From: Mesorhizobium sp. AR02
GTDB taxonomy: Bacteria; Pseudomonadota; Alphaproteobacteria; Rhizobiales; Rhizobiaceae
Length of the DNA: 64,000 nt
Assembly: GCF_024746835.1 (NCBI RefSeq)
Contig: NZ_CP080531.1
Location: forward strand, 992,001-1,056,000
Direction: 5' to 3'
Position numbers and translations under genes: made by a program. This document shows positions 55,500-64,000 of the stretch, in pieces. Each line of letters opens with the position of its first letter. The stretch's first letter is position 1. The notes beneath the pieces are model-generated. The model was not told where the DNA came from. It ran no database searches and saw nothing but the letters and a program-made list of their open reading frames with translations.

Positions 55500-56479
55500 G
55501 CAGGTCGTCGTACATTCTCGGATTTGGCCATCACGCGCCTGGGCGCAAGGTGGCGAATGCCGAGATCGAGAGCAAGCTCGGCCTCGAACCTGGCTGGATC
55601 GAACGGCGTACAGGAATTCGTTCGCGCTTCTGGGCAACGGACGAGGATACGCTGTCTGGCCTGGCCGCGCAGGCGGGCGACATGGCGCTGGCGAACGCCG
55701 GTATTGACCGCCGCGACATCGGTCTGCTGTTGCTTGCCACCTCGACGCCCGACCACCTTCTGCCGCCCAGTGCACCCCTGGTCGCGCACAAGCTCGGCCT
55801 TGGCCGCGCCGGCGCGGTCGATCTAACCGGCGCCTGCGCCGGCTTCATCTATGCGCTGATGTTCGCGGACGGATTCACCCGCCTGCATGGCAAACCAGCG
55901 CTGGTCATCGCCGCCAACATCCTCAGCCGCCGCATCAACCCAGCCGAGCGCGCAAGCTCGGTCCTTTTCGCTGATGCCGCCGGCGCCCTGGTGATTGGTC
56001 CGTGCGAAGACCCTGATCGGGGCATTCTCGGTGCCTCGGTGGATTCGGACGGCTCGCGCTACGGGCTGATCCAGATCCCGGCGGGTGGAAGCAACATCCC
56101 TTTCCATAGCAACCTCGATTTGGGGCAAACCCGCATGACGATGACCGACGGCCGCGAAGTGTTCGCCAAGGCTGTCGAGATGATGACCGATTGCTCGACA
56201 AGCGCGCTTGCCGCTGCCGGAGTGCGACCACAGGATGTCGGCCGGTTTGTGCCGCATCAGGCCAATGCCCGCATTTTCGATGCGGTCGGGCGGAACCTCG
56301 GCATTGCAGACCACGCGATCGTCAAAACGATCGCCGAATACGGCAACTCTTCCGCCGCAACGATCCCGCTGTCGCTCTCGCTGGCCAGTCAGACAGAGCC
56401 ATTCCAGCCTGGCGAGAAAATCCTGCTGGCAGCGGCGGGTGCGGGTCTCAGCGGCGGCGCCCTCGTCGTCGGAATTTAG
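55496..56479 (+). CDS. bioZ: BioZ, KAS III-like enzyme supplying the pimeloyl precursor of biotin
   Basis: 327 residues with the ketoacyl synthase III triad Cys114 ([11 protein letters not shown]), His254 (VPHQANARI) and Asn284 (EYGNSSA). BioZ replaces BioC/BioH in Mesorhizobium, Agrobacterium and relatives and makes the pimeloyl thioester; it was first described in a mesorhizobial symbiosis island bio operon. It is the last gene of bioBFDAZ. Its stop codon TAG is the exact insertion site of the IS630 element; the element restores a TAG, so the product is unchanged. Confidence 0.92.
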   Translation: MSRSSYILGFGHHAPGRKVANAEIESKLGLEPGWIERRTGIRSRFWATDEDTLSGLAAQAGDMALANAGIDRRDIGLLLLATSTPDHLLPPSAPLVAHKLGLGRAGAVDLTGACAGFIYALMFADGFTRLHGKPALVIAANILSRRINPAERASSVLFADAAGALVIGPCEDPDRGILGASVDSDGSRYGLIQIPAGGSNIPFHSNLDLGQTRMTMTDGREVFAKAVEMMTDCSTSALAAAGVRPQDVGRFVPHQANARIFDAVGRNLGIADHAIVKTIAEYGNSSAATIPLSLSLASQTEPFQPGEKILLAAAGAGLSGGALVVGI

Positions 56480-57437
56480 AGCGGGATGACTTTAGGTTGG
56501 GCATACCCGGCCTCGATGAAGTAATTCCTGCATTCGATTGAATTGACGGTGCCGAGGATTTGTCCGATGGCATTGCAGACTGCATCGATGGTTCGCCTGG
56601 CCGCCTTGCGCAGCCAATGCTTGAGCTTTGCAAAGAGCTTCTCGATGGGGTTCAGGTCGGGCGAGTATTTCGGCAGGAGAAACAGCTTGGCGCCGGCCGA
56701 GCGGATGGCGCGGCGCACGGCCTTGCTCTTGTGCGAGCCGAGATTGTCCATGACGACGATGTCGCCGGGCTTGAGGGTGGGACGAGAACCTTGTCGACAT
56801 AGAGCTGGAACCGCTCGCCGTTGATTGGTCCGTCGATGAGCCATGGCGCATCGACACGGTCGTGGCGTAGCGCCGCCAAGAAGGTCATGGTCTTCCCAAT
56901 GGCCGTGCGGTACCTTGGCTTTGATCCTCTCGCCGCGCGGTGCCCATCCCCTGAGCGGCGCCATGTTTGTCTTGGTCCAGGTCTCGTCGATGAACACCAG
57001 GCGGGAAGGATCGATGCGGTCCTGATACTTTGCCCACTGTGCCCGCCTGTGCGCCACATCGGGGCGATCCTGCTCAGCCGCGATCAGCGTCTTTTTTTGT
57101 GACTGAGCTTCTCGGCGTGGACGAACTCCCATACCGAGCGGTAATCGACCTTCAGGCCGCGCTCGGCCAGTTCGGCCACCAGTCCGCGTAGCGTGAAATC
57201 AGCGGCCCGGCAGCGCACCAGAAGCCAGTCCCGATGCTCACCGGCAATCTTCTTCGGCCTGTGCCCACCCATCTTGCCGGGCGCAAGGCTGCTCGTTTCG
57301 CGCAAGCGGCTTACCCATCTGATGACGGTACTGATACCAACCCCAAAGCGCACTGCCGCCTGCCGCCGCGACAGCCCCTCCCGCTCAACCGACGCAACAA
57401 CCCGTTCGCGAAGATCCATCGAATAAGGCTTGCCCAT
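56476..57437 (-). pseudogene. IS630-family transposase with programmed-type frameshift site and two further indels
   Basis: Frame 1 (57437-57084, 117 residues) has the paired helix-turn-helix DNA-binding part (SMDLRERVVASVEREGLSRRQAAVRFGVG). Frame 2, from about 57130, has the DDE domain FIDETWTKTNMAPLRGW, VVMDNLGSHKS and SPDLNPIEKLFAKLKHW. They join in -1 at an A7 run (57095-57101), the usual slippage for this group. In addition, one extra G after GHW and one lost C before TLKPGDI put about 40 residues (TMTFLAALRHDR to YVDKVLVP) in a third frame. These two indels should inactivate it. Confidence 0.85.
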
Positions 57438-57530
57438 CCATGCTGGCCTCCTTGCCCAGCCAGCATGTTGAATCAGATTTGCCTGCCCAAGGGAATCCGC
57501 CGTCGATTCAGGCTCAATTCATCCCGCTCT
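56479..57530 (-). mobile_element. IS630-family insertion sequence in the bioZ stop codon
   Basis: 1052 bp. Ends GAGCGGGATGA... and ...TCATCCCGCTC are inverted repeats. TA dinucleotides flank it (56477-56478 and 57531-57532), the TA target duplication typical for IS630/Tc1 elements. Transposase is on the minus strand and degenerate. It separates bioZ from the panD fragment at 57601. Confidence 0.9.
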
Positions 57531-57600
57531 AGCGGGGCGACCCCGCCGCCAATAGGACGGCAAGACTGATCTTGTACGATCGATAGGGACAACGGGACCA

Positions 57601-57765
57601 ATGCGAAAAATAGTCGCCGGCAAACTGCACGGCATCCACGTCACCGAAGCGAACCTCAATTACCATGGTTCGATAACACTGGACCCCGAGCACTGCGAGG
57701 CAGCCGGGATCCTGCCTATGGAATTCGTGGAGATATGGAACAACAGTTCCTGTGCGCGGAGCGCC
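57601..57765 (+). pseudogene. panD: Aspartate 1-decarboxylase (PanD), N-terminal fragment
   Basis: The frame starts [47 protein letters not shown], the PanD N-terminus with the self-cleaving Gly-Ser in NYHGSITL. After about residue 50 the sequence diverges ([10 protein letters not shown]) and no PanD follows. It is the part missing from the remnant at 43808-44130. In its original place panD probably followed bioZ by about 70 bp, in line with a vitamin operon, before the IS630 element inserted between them. Confidence 0.85.
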
Positions 57766-58156
57766 TCGGGGTCTCCCGCAATCCGCATAGCTGCGATCGG
57801 CGCAACCACGATACATCCAAACCAGGGTCACATTTCCGCCCCCGGCATCAGTAGAACGGCCGCGCGATGCTCGACATGGCATTGTTCCGGCGAAGCGTCC
57901 CCGCCACACGCGGTATGGAAGGCTGGGACAAACAGATCTGCCGCCGGCACGGCATCGGACTTCGACACGTGAAGGTGGACGACCAGCCGGACGCGTGCGC
58001 CTTTCGGTGGGTTTACGACAGCTCGCTTGTTTGCCACTTGGTCAATAAGATCAATCGGTTACGTGACAGCCGATACCATCAGCAATATTGAAAACTCGCA
58101 GACGGCGCCAATGCTGCCGCCACTCCAGGCATCTGGCCCGAATCGCAGCTTACTGG
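57766..58156. other. Intergenic stretch after the panD fragment
   Basis: No supported gene. Short frames on both strands lack family features; this is where the panD sequence was replaced by unrelated DNA. Confidence 0.45.
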
Positions 58157-59044
58157 CTAGCTCAATATAAGGCTTGCCAGTTGCGCCCTCATTTGGCTGG
58201 CGACGTCATAGCTATTTTCCTGCTGAAGCTTCCGACAGAAAGTCTCAGAGCACCACCAGCCCGTGTATCCAGTGGCCTTGACGGCGTCGGTCCAGGCCTT
58301 GAGGTCAAGAACGCCCTCGCCCGTCGGTATGTCGCGTAGCACCGATTCGTTCGGAACACCGCCAGTAAATGGCAAGGAGTCGCAAACGTGGACTCCATAG
58401 ATTAGGTTGCCGTCGATCCTGGCGAGGTCCTCAGGATGGTCCCCCGATGCATAGCAATGCCAATAGTCTACGACCATTTTGAGATTATCCTGGTTTGCTT
58501 TCCTCAGCAGCGTGACTTGATGCGCCAACGAGTTGAGGGGAGACCAAGCGAGGGCCTCAAGATATACGATCAGGTCGAACTCCCGCGCGATCTCGGCGAG
58601 CATCTTCAGATTTCCCGCGGTGATCTCGATACGCTCTTCTTCCTTGTAATCGAGCACGCCCCTGTAGCCCGCCTTCGGCTTAGCTTCCCTGAAACGCGCG
58701 ACTTCAAGATGGTCTAGCGGGCCAGTAATGACTTGCACACCGCCTGCACCGACATGATGTGCAAGTTCAAAAATGGCGCGGGCGTCCGAAATCAACGACC
58801 GCGCGTCGTCGCCATGGCGCTCGATGTCCAGCACCGTGCCGATCCCGTAAACGGGAAGTCCGCTGAGAGCCGCTTTGAGATCAGCAACAGAATGATCCGC
58901 ATTCAGGTAGCTTTGGACCTTGGCAGCCGTCGTCTCAATTCCCTTGAACCCAGCGTAGCGAGCCACGTCGACCTCGATGGCGAGCGTCGCATGCTTGGCG
59001 GCGGTCGTGTTGAATATCAGGGCGTTTTCGGCCTGGGGCATCAT
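58157..59044 (-). CDS. Sugar phosphate isomerase/epimerase (xylose isomerase-like TIM barrel)
   Basis: 295 residues; the second Met is an equally possible start. ARYAGFKGIETTAAK, LAHHVGAGGVQVITGP, LKMLAEIAREFDLIVYLEALAWSPLNS, VVDYWHCYASG and DGNLIYGVHVCDS are blocks of AP-endonuclease 2-type TIM barrels that interconvert sugars or inositol derivatives with a metal. It is on the opposite strand to the oxidoreductases downstream. Together they look like a sugar or polyol utilisation cluster; the actual substrate is unknown. Confidence 0.87.
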   Translation of the reverse strand: MMPQAENALIFNTTAAKHATLAIEVDVARYAGFKGIETTAAKVQSYLNADHSVADLKAALSGLPVYGIGTVLDIERHGDDARSLISDARAIFELAHHVGAGGVQVITGPLDHLEVARFREAKPKAGYRGVLDYKEEERIEITAGNLKMLAEIAREFDLIVYLEALAWSPLNSLAHQVTLLRKANQDNLKMVVDYWHCYASGDHPEDLARIDGNLIYGVHVCDSLPFTGGVPNESVLRDIPTGEGVLDLKAWTDAVKATGYTGWWCSETFCRKLQQENSYDVASQMRAQLASLILS

Positions 59045-59521
59045 TGTCGACTTTCTGCGCGAAGGAACTTGCGGCGAAAAGCAGATCGTCCACCGGACAT
59101 GCTAGCTCGCTTTGACAGGTTCCTCGACCCGGAAGGGCGACACAATTTCGCAAATCGATCATTTTTGACGCAGCTTGGCGTGGGGAGAATGTATGTCGTC
59201 AATTCTGCCGCGACGGGCTTTTTGGAACGTCGGCGGCCCTGCCCGCCCCTCTATCGCACAACCTGTGACATTGCGCTGCATCCTCGCGTCGTCGGCAAGT
59301 GCTCGAAGCGATGCGTCACTTTGCGCCAAGTATTGGAACGATGCGAAATTGTGATTGGCTTCGGCCTCCCCCAATGTTGTGAAAATCCAGTGTTCTGACA
59401 TGGTTGGTAGGATACCCGCGCGCCGGCATTTAAGCGATCTGCGCACCGATGGAGCAGAGAACTTTGCTTCCCGATTCCATGGGCTTGGCTCCCGGTACCG
59501 TTTGGCTTTTTGGAGTAGGAA
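59045..59521. other. Divergent intergenic region
   Basis: Lies between two divergent starts (59044 and 59522). It holds no supported gene and presumably carries both promoters. A GGAGTAGG ribosome-binding sequence precedes 59522. Confidence 0.5.
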
Positions 59522-60223
59522 ATGAACGAAGAAAATCGCAGCCGCCCGCTTTCCTTCGACGGGAAATACGTTCGGGCGCACCTGGTAGAAAACGTGCGCG
59601 ATTATGCTGCTCACGGCGTGGTAACCAATCTTTCCAATCGGGCAATGATCGTTGGCGGCGATGTGCCCGGTGTCATCCCACCGTGGAAGTCGACGATCAT
59701 GAGGGGCGGCAGAATCGCCGGAGCGGAACGGGTATCGATCGTCGACGTTCCGGACCCAACCAACCTCGGCGGCGTCATGTTTGACGGCTGGGATTGGTTC
59801 GGCAACCGCATGGCGGATTTTCCTCGTACCACGCCCCTTTACATCTCCAGGCACGACATCGTTGGCGAGGTGACACTCAATCCGTGGCGGTTCTCCAATC
59901 ACCCGGAACCGGTCGACGAAACGGAACGGTACGATATCCAGCTCAATCTCTGGTGGGCGCCTGCTCGGACGGATGCGGTCATTCACAACACGCACTCCTT
60001 CCTGGAGATACACACTCAAATCTTCGGTCTCGGCCGCATCCAGATTTTCAAGGACCAGGCAGGAGCCGAGTTGTATCGCGAGATTTCAACCGCGCCGGGC
60101 GATACTCATGACCCGATCGTGAGGGTAACGGGAAGGCGAAACTATATCTATCCCTGGCACAGAGGCTGGACGGACGAGGACTGCATCTGGATGGCGATCG
60201 AACTGCATCCTAAGCAAGCCTAA
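59522..60223 (+). CDS. Conserved-looking protein of unknown function in a sugar-oxidation cluster
   Basis: 233 residues from the ATG at 59522, preceded by GGAGTAGG. No signal peptide or membrane helix. The C-terminal half has paired His and Glu in VIHNTHSFLEIHTQIFGLGRIQIFKDQ and a Trp-rich end (YIYPWHRGWTDEDCIWMAIELHP), which look like a cupin-type metal site. If so it could be an isomerase or ligand-binding protein. I do not recognise a named family. It is followed by GMC and Gfo/Idh/MocA oxidoreductases in the same direction. Confidence 0.65.
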   Translation: MNEENRSRPLSFDGKYVRAHLVENVRDYAAHGVVTNLSNRAMIVGGDVPGVIPPWKSTIMRGGRIAGAERVSIVDVPDPTNLGGVMFDGWDWFGNRMADFPRTTPLYISRHDIVGEVTLNPWRFSNHPEPVDETERYDIQLNLWWAPARTDAVIHNTHSFLEIHTQIFGLGRIQIFKDQAGAELYREISTAPGDTHDPIVRVTGRRNYIYPWHRGWTDEDCIWMAIELHPKQA

Positions 60224-60374
60224 CCAACTTGCCCTTAACGGTCTGGCCTCGGGCAATGTCACCCCAAACCATTTTCCAGAGCCTTTTATTGCATAAGCCG
60301 GTCAAATCCTTGGGCATGCTTTCGCGTCCAAGCAGCGCGCATCGCGTCTGGTAGAACACTGGAGGAGGTTCAGG

Positions 60375-61994
60375 ATGCAGGAAGCCTACGACTACATTAT
60401 CGTAGGAGCTGGGACAGCCGGATGCATTCTGGCAAACCGGCTTTCGGAAGACCCGTCGAACCGGGTTCTTCTTCTCGAGGCCGGAGGGCGAGACAACTGG
60501 ATCTGGTTTCACATACCAGTCGGATATCTTTTCGCGATCGGCAATCCAAAATCGGATTGGATGTTTCGCACCGAGGCCGAGCCAGGACTGAATGGCCGGA
60601 CCCTTGCCTATCCGCGTGGAAAGGTCATTGGCGGGTCATCGGCGATCAACGCAATGATCGCGATGCGCGGACAGGCCGAGGACTATGACACATGGCGGGA
60701 TCTCGGCTTGCCTGGCTGGGGCTGGAGCGATGTGCTTCCCGTGTTTCGCCGGCTTGAGGACCACTTCTTGGGCAATGGGCCGCATCACGGTGTCGGCGGA
60801 GGCTGGCGCGTAGAGGCTCCGCGGCTTTCATGGCCAATCCTCGACGCCGTGCGCGATGCTGCGATCGAAATGGGGATACCCAGATCCGACGACTTCAACA
60901 CCGGCGACAATGAAGGCGCGGGCTATTTCCACGTGAACCAGAAGCGGGGCCGCCGCTGGTCGTCCGCGAGGGGCTTTCTCAAACCAGCGCTCGGCAGGGT
61001 TAATCTGGAGCTTGCAACCGATGTCCTCGTCGACCGGCTGCTGATAAAGGACAATCGCGCCAACGGGATCCGCTTTCGCCGCCCGGACGGGTCGCAGCAC
61101 GTGGCCCACGCGCGCGGCGAAATAATCCTGAGCGCCGGAGCAATCGGCTCGGTTCAGATCCTGCATCGCTCCGGCATCGGACCGGGCAAGTGGCTTCAAG
61201 AGGCCGGCATCGACTGCATCATCGATCGGCCAGGCGTTGGGCAAAACCTGCAGGACCATCTTCAGCAGCGCGCAATCTATAAGGTCCGCGGGGCGCGAAC
61301 TCTCAACGACACCTATCACTCCCTGTTCCAGAAGGCGTTGATGGGGCTGGACTACGCGGTCCGCCGGCGAGGTCCGCTGACTATGGCGCCGTCTCAACTC
61401 GGCATCTTCACGCGCTCGGATCCGACGCAGGTTCGTGCCAACATCGAGTTCCATGTGCAGCCGCTTTCGCTGGATAAATTCGGTGACCCGCTGCACCGTT
61501 TCTCGGCCATCACGGTCGCAGCATGTAATCTGCGCCCAACTTCGCGCGGCAACGTCAAGATAACGTCGCCTGACCCGACGAAGCCTCCGTTGATCAAACC
61601 CAACTATCTGAGCACGGACGAAGATCGTCAGGTGGCCGCCGATGCGATACGCGTCACGCGGCGGCTGATGAAACAGAATGCCCTGAGCCACCTCCATCCT
61701 GAAGAATATCTGCCTGGACCCTCTGTCGGCGAGGATGCTGCAGCCCTCGCCAAGGCAGCTGGTGACATAGGAACGACGATTTTTCATCCGGTGGGCACGG
61801 CCAGGATGGGCAAAGTGGCAGACAGGCAGTCCGTGGTCGATGCGTCCCTTCGCTTCTTGGGCGTCGATGGGCTTCGTGTTGTGGATGCATCCGTTATGCC
61901 CCTCATCGTTTCGGGAAACACCAACACCCCGACGGCGATGATCGCGATGAAGGGAGCTGACATCATCTTGGCCAATCGGAAGACGGGTGCCTAG
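60375..61994 (+). CDS. GMC family FAD-dependent oxidoreductase (choline/glucose dehydrogenase-like)
   Basis: 539 residues, full length. FAD motif YIIVGAGTAGCILANRLSED (about residues 6-25), GMC signature 1 PRGKVIGGSSAINAMIAMRG, signature 2 GAIGSVQILHRSGIGP, and the C-terminal active site with His in TIFHPVGTARMG and Asn in SGNTNTPTAMIAMKGADII. It oxidises an alcohol or sugar hydroxyl. GGAGGA precedes the ATG at 60375. A second GMC gene begins at 63513. Confidence 0.93.
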   Translation: MQEAYDYIIVGAGTAGCILANRLSEDPSNRVLLLEAGGRDNWIWFHIPVGYLFAIGNPKSDWMFRTEAEPGLNGRTLAYPRGKVIGGSSAINAMIAMRGQAEDYDTWRDLGLPGWGWSDVLPVFRRLEDHFLGNGPHHGVGGGWRVEAPRLSWPILDAVRDAAIEMGIPRSDDFNTGDNEGAGYFHVNQKRGRRWSSARGFLKPALGRVNLELATDVLVDRLLIKDNRANGIRFRRPDGSQHVAHARGEIILSAGAIGSVQILHRSGIGPGKWLQEAGIDCIIDRPGVGQNLQDHLQQRAIYKVRGARTLNDTYHSLFQKALMGLDYAVRRRGPLTMAPSQLGIFTRSDPTQVRANIEFHVQPLSLDKFGDPLHRFSAITVAACNLRPTSRGNVKITSPDPTKPPLIKPNYLSTDEDRQVAADAIRVTRRLMKQNALSHLHPEEYLPGPSVGEDAAALAKAAGDIGTTIFHPVGTARMGKVADRQSVVDASLRFLGVDGLRVVDASVMPLIVSGNTNTPTAMIAMKGADIILANRKTGA

Positions 61995-62251
61995 GCGGCA
62001 CCCTTTCGACACCGCGGTCGTGGAATTAGTCGTCGCCGTTTCAGCAACGGCACGACCGACGCGGGCCGGACCACGGCGCCCATGCCGTGCTGATGGCCCG
62101 ATTGCTTCAATTTGCGTCAGTCATTTCGTGCCTGCGAAATTGCTGGCCATTTTGGTGCGTGAAAGGATGCGCAGAGTTCTGGAACAGGCCAGCTCGACCA
62201 GAAGGCAGCATCGATCAGGTTTTCAGACCGATGCTGAAGGAGGAGATGTCT

Positions 62252-63421
62252 ATGGGCTTGTTGACGAGCGACATTCCGCGCAAGCGCCGTTTCCGCGCTG
62301 GAATGGTGGGAGGCGGCCGTGGGTCTTTTTTCGCAGGTATCCACAGGGCGGCCATACGCCTCGCAAACCGTTTCGACCTCGTGGCGGGGGCATTTTCCTC
62401 CGACCCGCAGACCTGCCTGGAGGCGGGAGAGGCCTTGGGTATATCAGCAGACCGGAATTACCTGAACTTCCGGGACATGGCGTCAGCCGAGGCGGCGCGA
62501 GACGACGCCATAGATGTTGCGATCGTCGTGACGCCCAATTATTTGCATTTTGAGCCGTGCAAGCTGTTTCTCGAGGCAGGCATCCCGGTCATATGCGACA
62601 AGCCGCTCGTCAATTCGTCGGACGAGGCTCGGGAACTTCAAAGACTGGCAGCGGCGAATAACACGTTCTTCGCCGTGACCTACACCTACACGGGTTACCC
62701 GATGGTCCGCGATGCCCGTGCGCGCATCCGTGCGGGAGAAATCGGGCAGATCCGGTTCATGTATGTCGAGTATCTGCTGGAATGGCTCGCCAACGGTCCC
62801 TCAAGCCTTGGCAAAGGCGCTGTTTGGCGTGGTGATCCGGCAAAGGCAGGCCTGACCGGTGCACTTGGAGACATCGGGACACACGCCTTCAACATTCTTG
62901 AGTTCCTGTCAGGGCAGCGATGCACTGCGCTTAGCGCCAAGCTGATGCAAACCATCGATTCGTTTGGTCTCGACGATACCGATGTGGTGCAGATGGAGTT
63001 CGACGGCGGGGCCAATGGGCTGTTGTGGGCTGCCCTCGCCGCGCCCGGGCACCGCAATGGTTTGCGTTTCAAGATAGTTGGCACGAAGGCAACCATTGAG
63101 TGGCAGCAAGAGGCACCGGAGACACTCCATGTTTCCCGTCTCGGCGAGGCTGACCTGATTTATCGGCGCGGACACAGGGACATGACCGCAGATGCAGCGA
63201 GCTCGATCAGCCTGCCTGCCGGCAATCCCGAAGCCTATTTCGAAGCGCTGGCGGTACTCTATTCGGACTACGCGACAGCCCTGGAAGCCGGCAGCAACTG
63301 GCGTGAGGCACTTCCCGTTCCGCTTACGGACATACACGAAGGGCTGCGCGGGGTGCTGCTATCCGAGGTCTGCGTCAAGTCCTCGTCGCTGAAGTCCTGG
63401 GTTCCCTTTCCCGTTTCTTGA
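62252..63421 (+). CDS. Gfo/Idh/MocA family oxidoreductase
   Basis: 389 residues from the ATG at 62252, chosen because AAGGAGG (62237-62243) is ideally spaced; ATGs at 62231 and 62246 overlap or crowd it. FRAGMVGGGRGSFFAGIHRAAIRL is the NAD(P) fold, and ICDKPLVNSSDEA holds the catalytic Lys of the E-K-P motif (here D-K-P). GALGDIGTHAFNILEFLSGQ carries the Asp/His pair of the active site. Such enzymes oxidise or epimerise sugars and inositols. It lies between two GMC genes, hinting at a multi-step oxidation pathway, perhaps with 3-keto sugar intermediates (inference). Confidence 0.92.
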   Translation: MGLLTSDIPRKRRFRAGMVGGGRGSFFAGIHRAAIRLANRFDLVAGAFSSDPQTCLEAGEALGISADRNYLNFRDMASAEAARDDAIDVAIVVTPNYLHFEPCKLFLEAGIPVICDKPLVNSSDEARELQRLAAANNTFFAVTYTYTGYPMVRDARARIRAGEIGQIRFMYVEYLLEWLANGPSSLGKGAVWRGDPAKAGLTGALGDIGTHAFNILEFLSGQRCTALSAKLMQTIDSFGLDDTDVVQMEFDGGANGLLWAALAAPGHRNGLRFKIVGTKATIEWQQEAPETLHVSRLGEADLIYRRGHRDMTADAASSISLPAGNPEAYFEALAVLYSDYATALEAGSNWREALPVPLTDIHEGLRGVLLSEVCVKSSSLKSWVPFPVS

Positions 63422-63512
63422 TGGTGACAAACACCATGCCGATCGATCCTCGCCCCCTGAGAAAAGACAGTCCCATTGACCTTGACCTCGCTTCACCAAT
63501 GGCTGCGCTGAC

Positions 63513-64000
63513 ATGAGACGGCGTCCCGACTACATCATCGTGGGTGGCGGCTCCACCGGCTGCACGCTGGCCGGTCGATTGACGGAAGATGCGGACACGC
63601 ATGTCACGCTCTTCGAGCAGGGACCGGCGGATCGCAACCCATGGATCCATCTCCCGGTCACCTACTACAAGGTGTGTAAAGGTCCGCTTCTGTCGCGATA
63701 TTCCTACGAACGCAGCCCGGAGCAGGCACCGGCCGAGAGCCCGACGATGATCCAGGCGCGCGTGCTTGGCGGTGGCAGTTCGGTTAACGCGATGCTCTAC
63801 GTTCGCGGTGTGCCCGACGACTATGACGGATGGGCCGCAAGCGGTGCCGACGGCTGGGGTTACGCGGATGTTCTCCCATACTTCAAACGCGCCGAGGGAA
63901 ACAACCGTTTTCATGGGCACGCGCATAACAGCCAGGGACCACTCGGTGTGTCGGATGCCCGATACATACATCCCCTGACGAGGGTGTGGCTTCAGGCCTG
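63513..64000 (+). CDS. GMC family oxidoreductase (3' end outside window)
   Basis: 162 codons are present, starting at 63513. RRPDYIIVGGGSTGCTLAGRLTED is the FAD motif and ARVLGGGSSVNAMLYVRG the GMC signature 1, followed by WGYADVLPYFKRAEGN. The gene is truncated only by the window end. It is related to, but clearly distinct from, the GMC protein at 60375. Confidence 0.9.
   Translation, partial: MRRRPDYIIVGGGSTGCTLAGRLTEDADTHVTLFEQGPADRNPWIHLPVTYYKVCKGPLLSRYSYERSPEQAPAESPTMIQARVLGGGSSVNAMLYVRGVPDDYDGWAASGADGWGYADVLPYFKRAEGNNRFHGHAHNSQGPLGVSDARYIHPLTRVWLQA

Noticed and set aside
1..64000. tRNA genes, CRISPR arrays, nod boxes and NifA/RpoN promoter pairs
   Set aside because: None recognised by eye. 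Symbiosis-island assignment therefore rests on gene content, not on nod, nif or integration-site evidence.

Overview
The window is high-GC DNA with tightly packed, often ATGA-overlapping genes. Its gene content resembles an alpha-proteobacterial rhizobium, most likely Mesorhizobium. The strongest clue is the nadABC-bioBFDAZ vitamin block ending in bioZ, an arrangement I know from Mesorhizobium symbiosis islands. Many ABC uptake systems, LysR/Lrp/GntR regulators, insertion sequences and decayed genes fit an accessory island. I see no tRNA, rRNA, CRISPR array, nod box or phage module.

Layout. (1) 1-9.3 kb: two HAD-type dehalogenase-like genes, a GNAT acetyltransferase, a class III aminotransferase and a peptide-type ABC importer whose fused double ATPase carries an in-frame TAG. 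(2) 9.3-23.9 kb: amino-acid and hydantoin catabolism. It holds two near-twin Lrp regulators, an old-yellow-enzyme-type demethylase, three LysR regulators, two DAO-family flavoenzymes, an HcnA/HcnB-like Fe-S and FAD pair, and hydantoinase A/B. Two matching inverted repeats (ATARG-N5-CTTAT) link one LysR gene to hyuA and to the divergent DAO gene. (3) 24.2-31.6 kb: short-chain dehydrogenases, an F420-reductase-like protein, NTF2-like proteins, a methyltransferase, a DUF899 protein, and curlin-like and PAP2-like fragments. (4) 31.6-45.2 kb: a patchwork bounded by two diverged direct repeats of about 260 bp. One repeat abuts a truncated nuoH. Between them lie a truncated YbhB gene, an MpaB-family gene, a doubly broken SAM hydrolase, a pterin dehydratase, an NDUFA9-like gene, a GntR gene, a hydantoin/Asp-Glu racemase with a complete branched-chain-type ABC importer, and the remains of panD and thiD. 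(5) 45.4-57.5 kb: an IS256 element with a clean 8-bp target duplication, then the NadQ-type regulator with two tandem operator-like palindromes, nadABC, bioBFDAZ, and an IS630 element inserted exactly in the bioZ stop codon, separating bioZ from a 5' panD fragment. (6) 58.2-64 kb: sugar/polyol oxidation genes (TIM-barrel isomerase, unknown protein, two GMC oxidoreductases, Gfo/Idh/MocA dehydrogenase).

How it works together. nadABC makes NAD precursors from aspartate, and bioBFDAZ makes biotin, with BioZ supplying the pimeloyl precursor. thiD and panD show that thiamine and pantothenate genes were once here too but have been cut up by rearrangement. The rest is uptake and oxidation of nitrogenous compounds (peptides or opine-like compounds, N-methyl amino acids, hydantoins) and of sugars. 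Gene decay is frequent: I count at least six single-base lesions in otherwise well-conserved genes. They could be true pseudogenes or base-call errors, and only the reads can decide.
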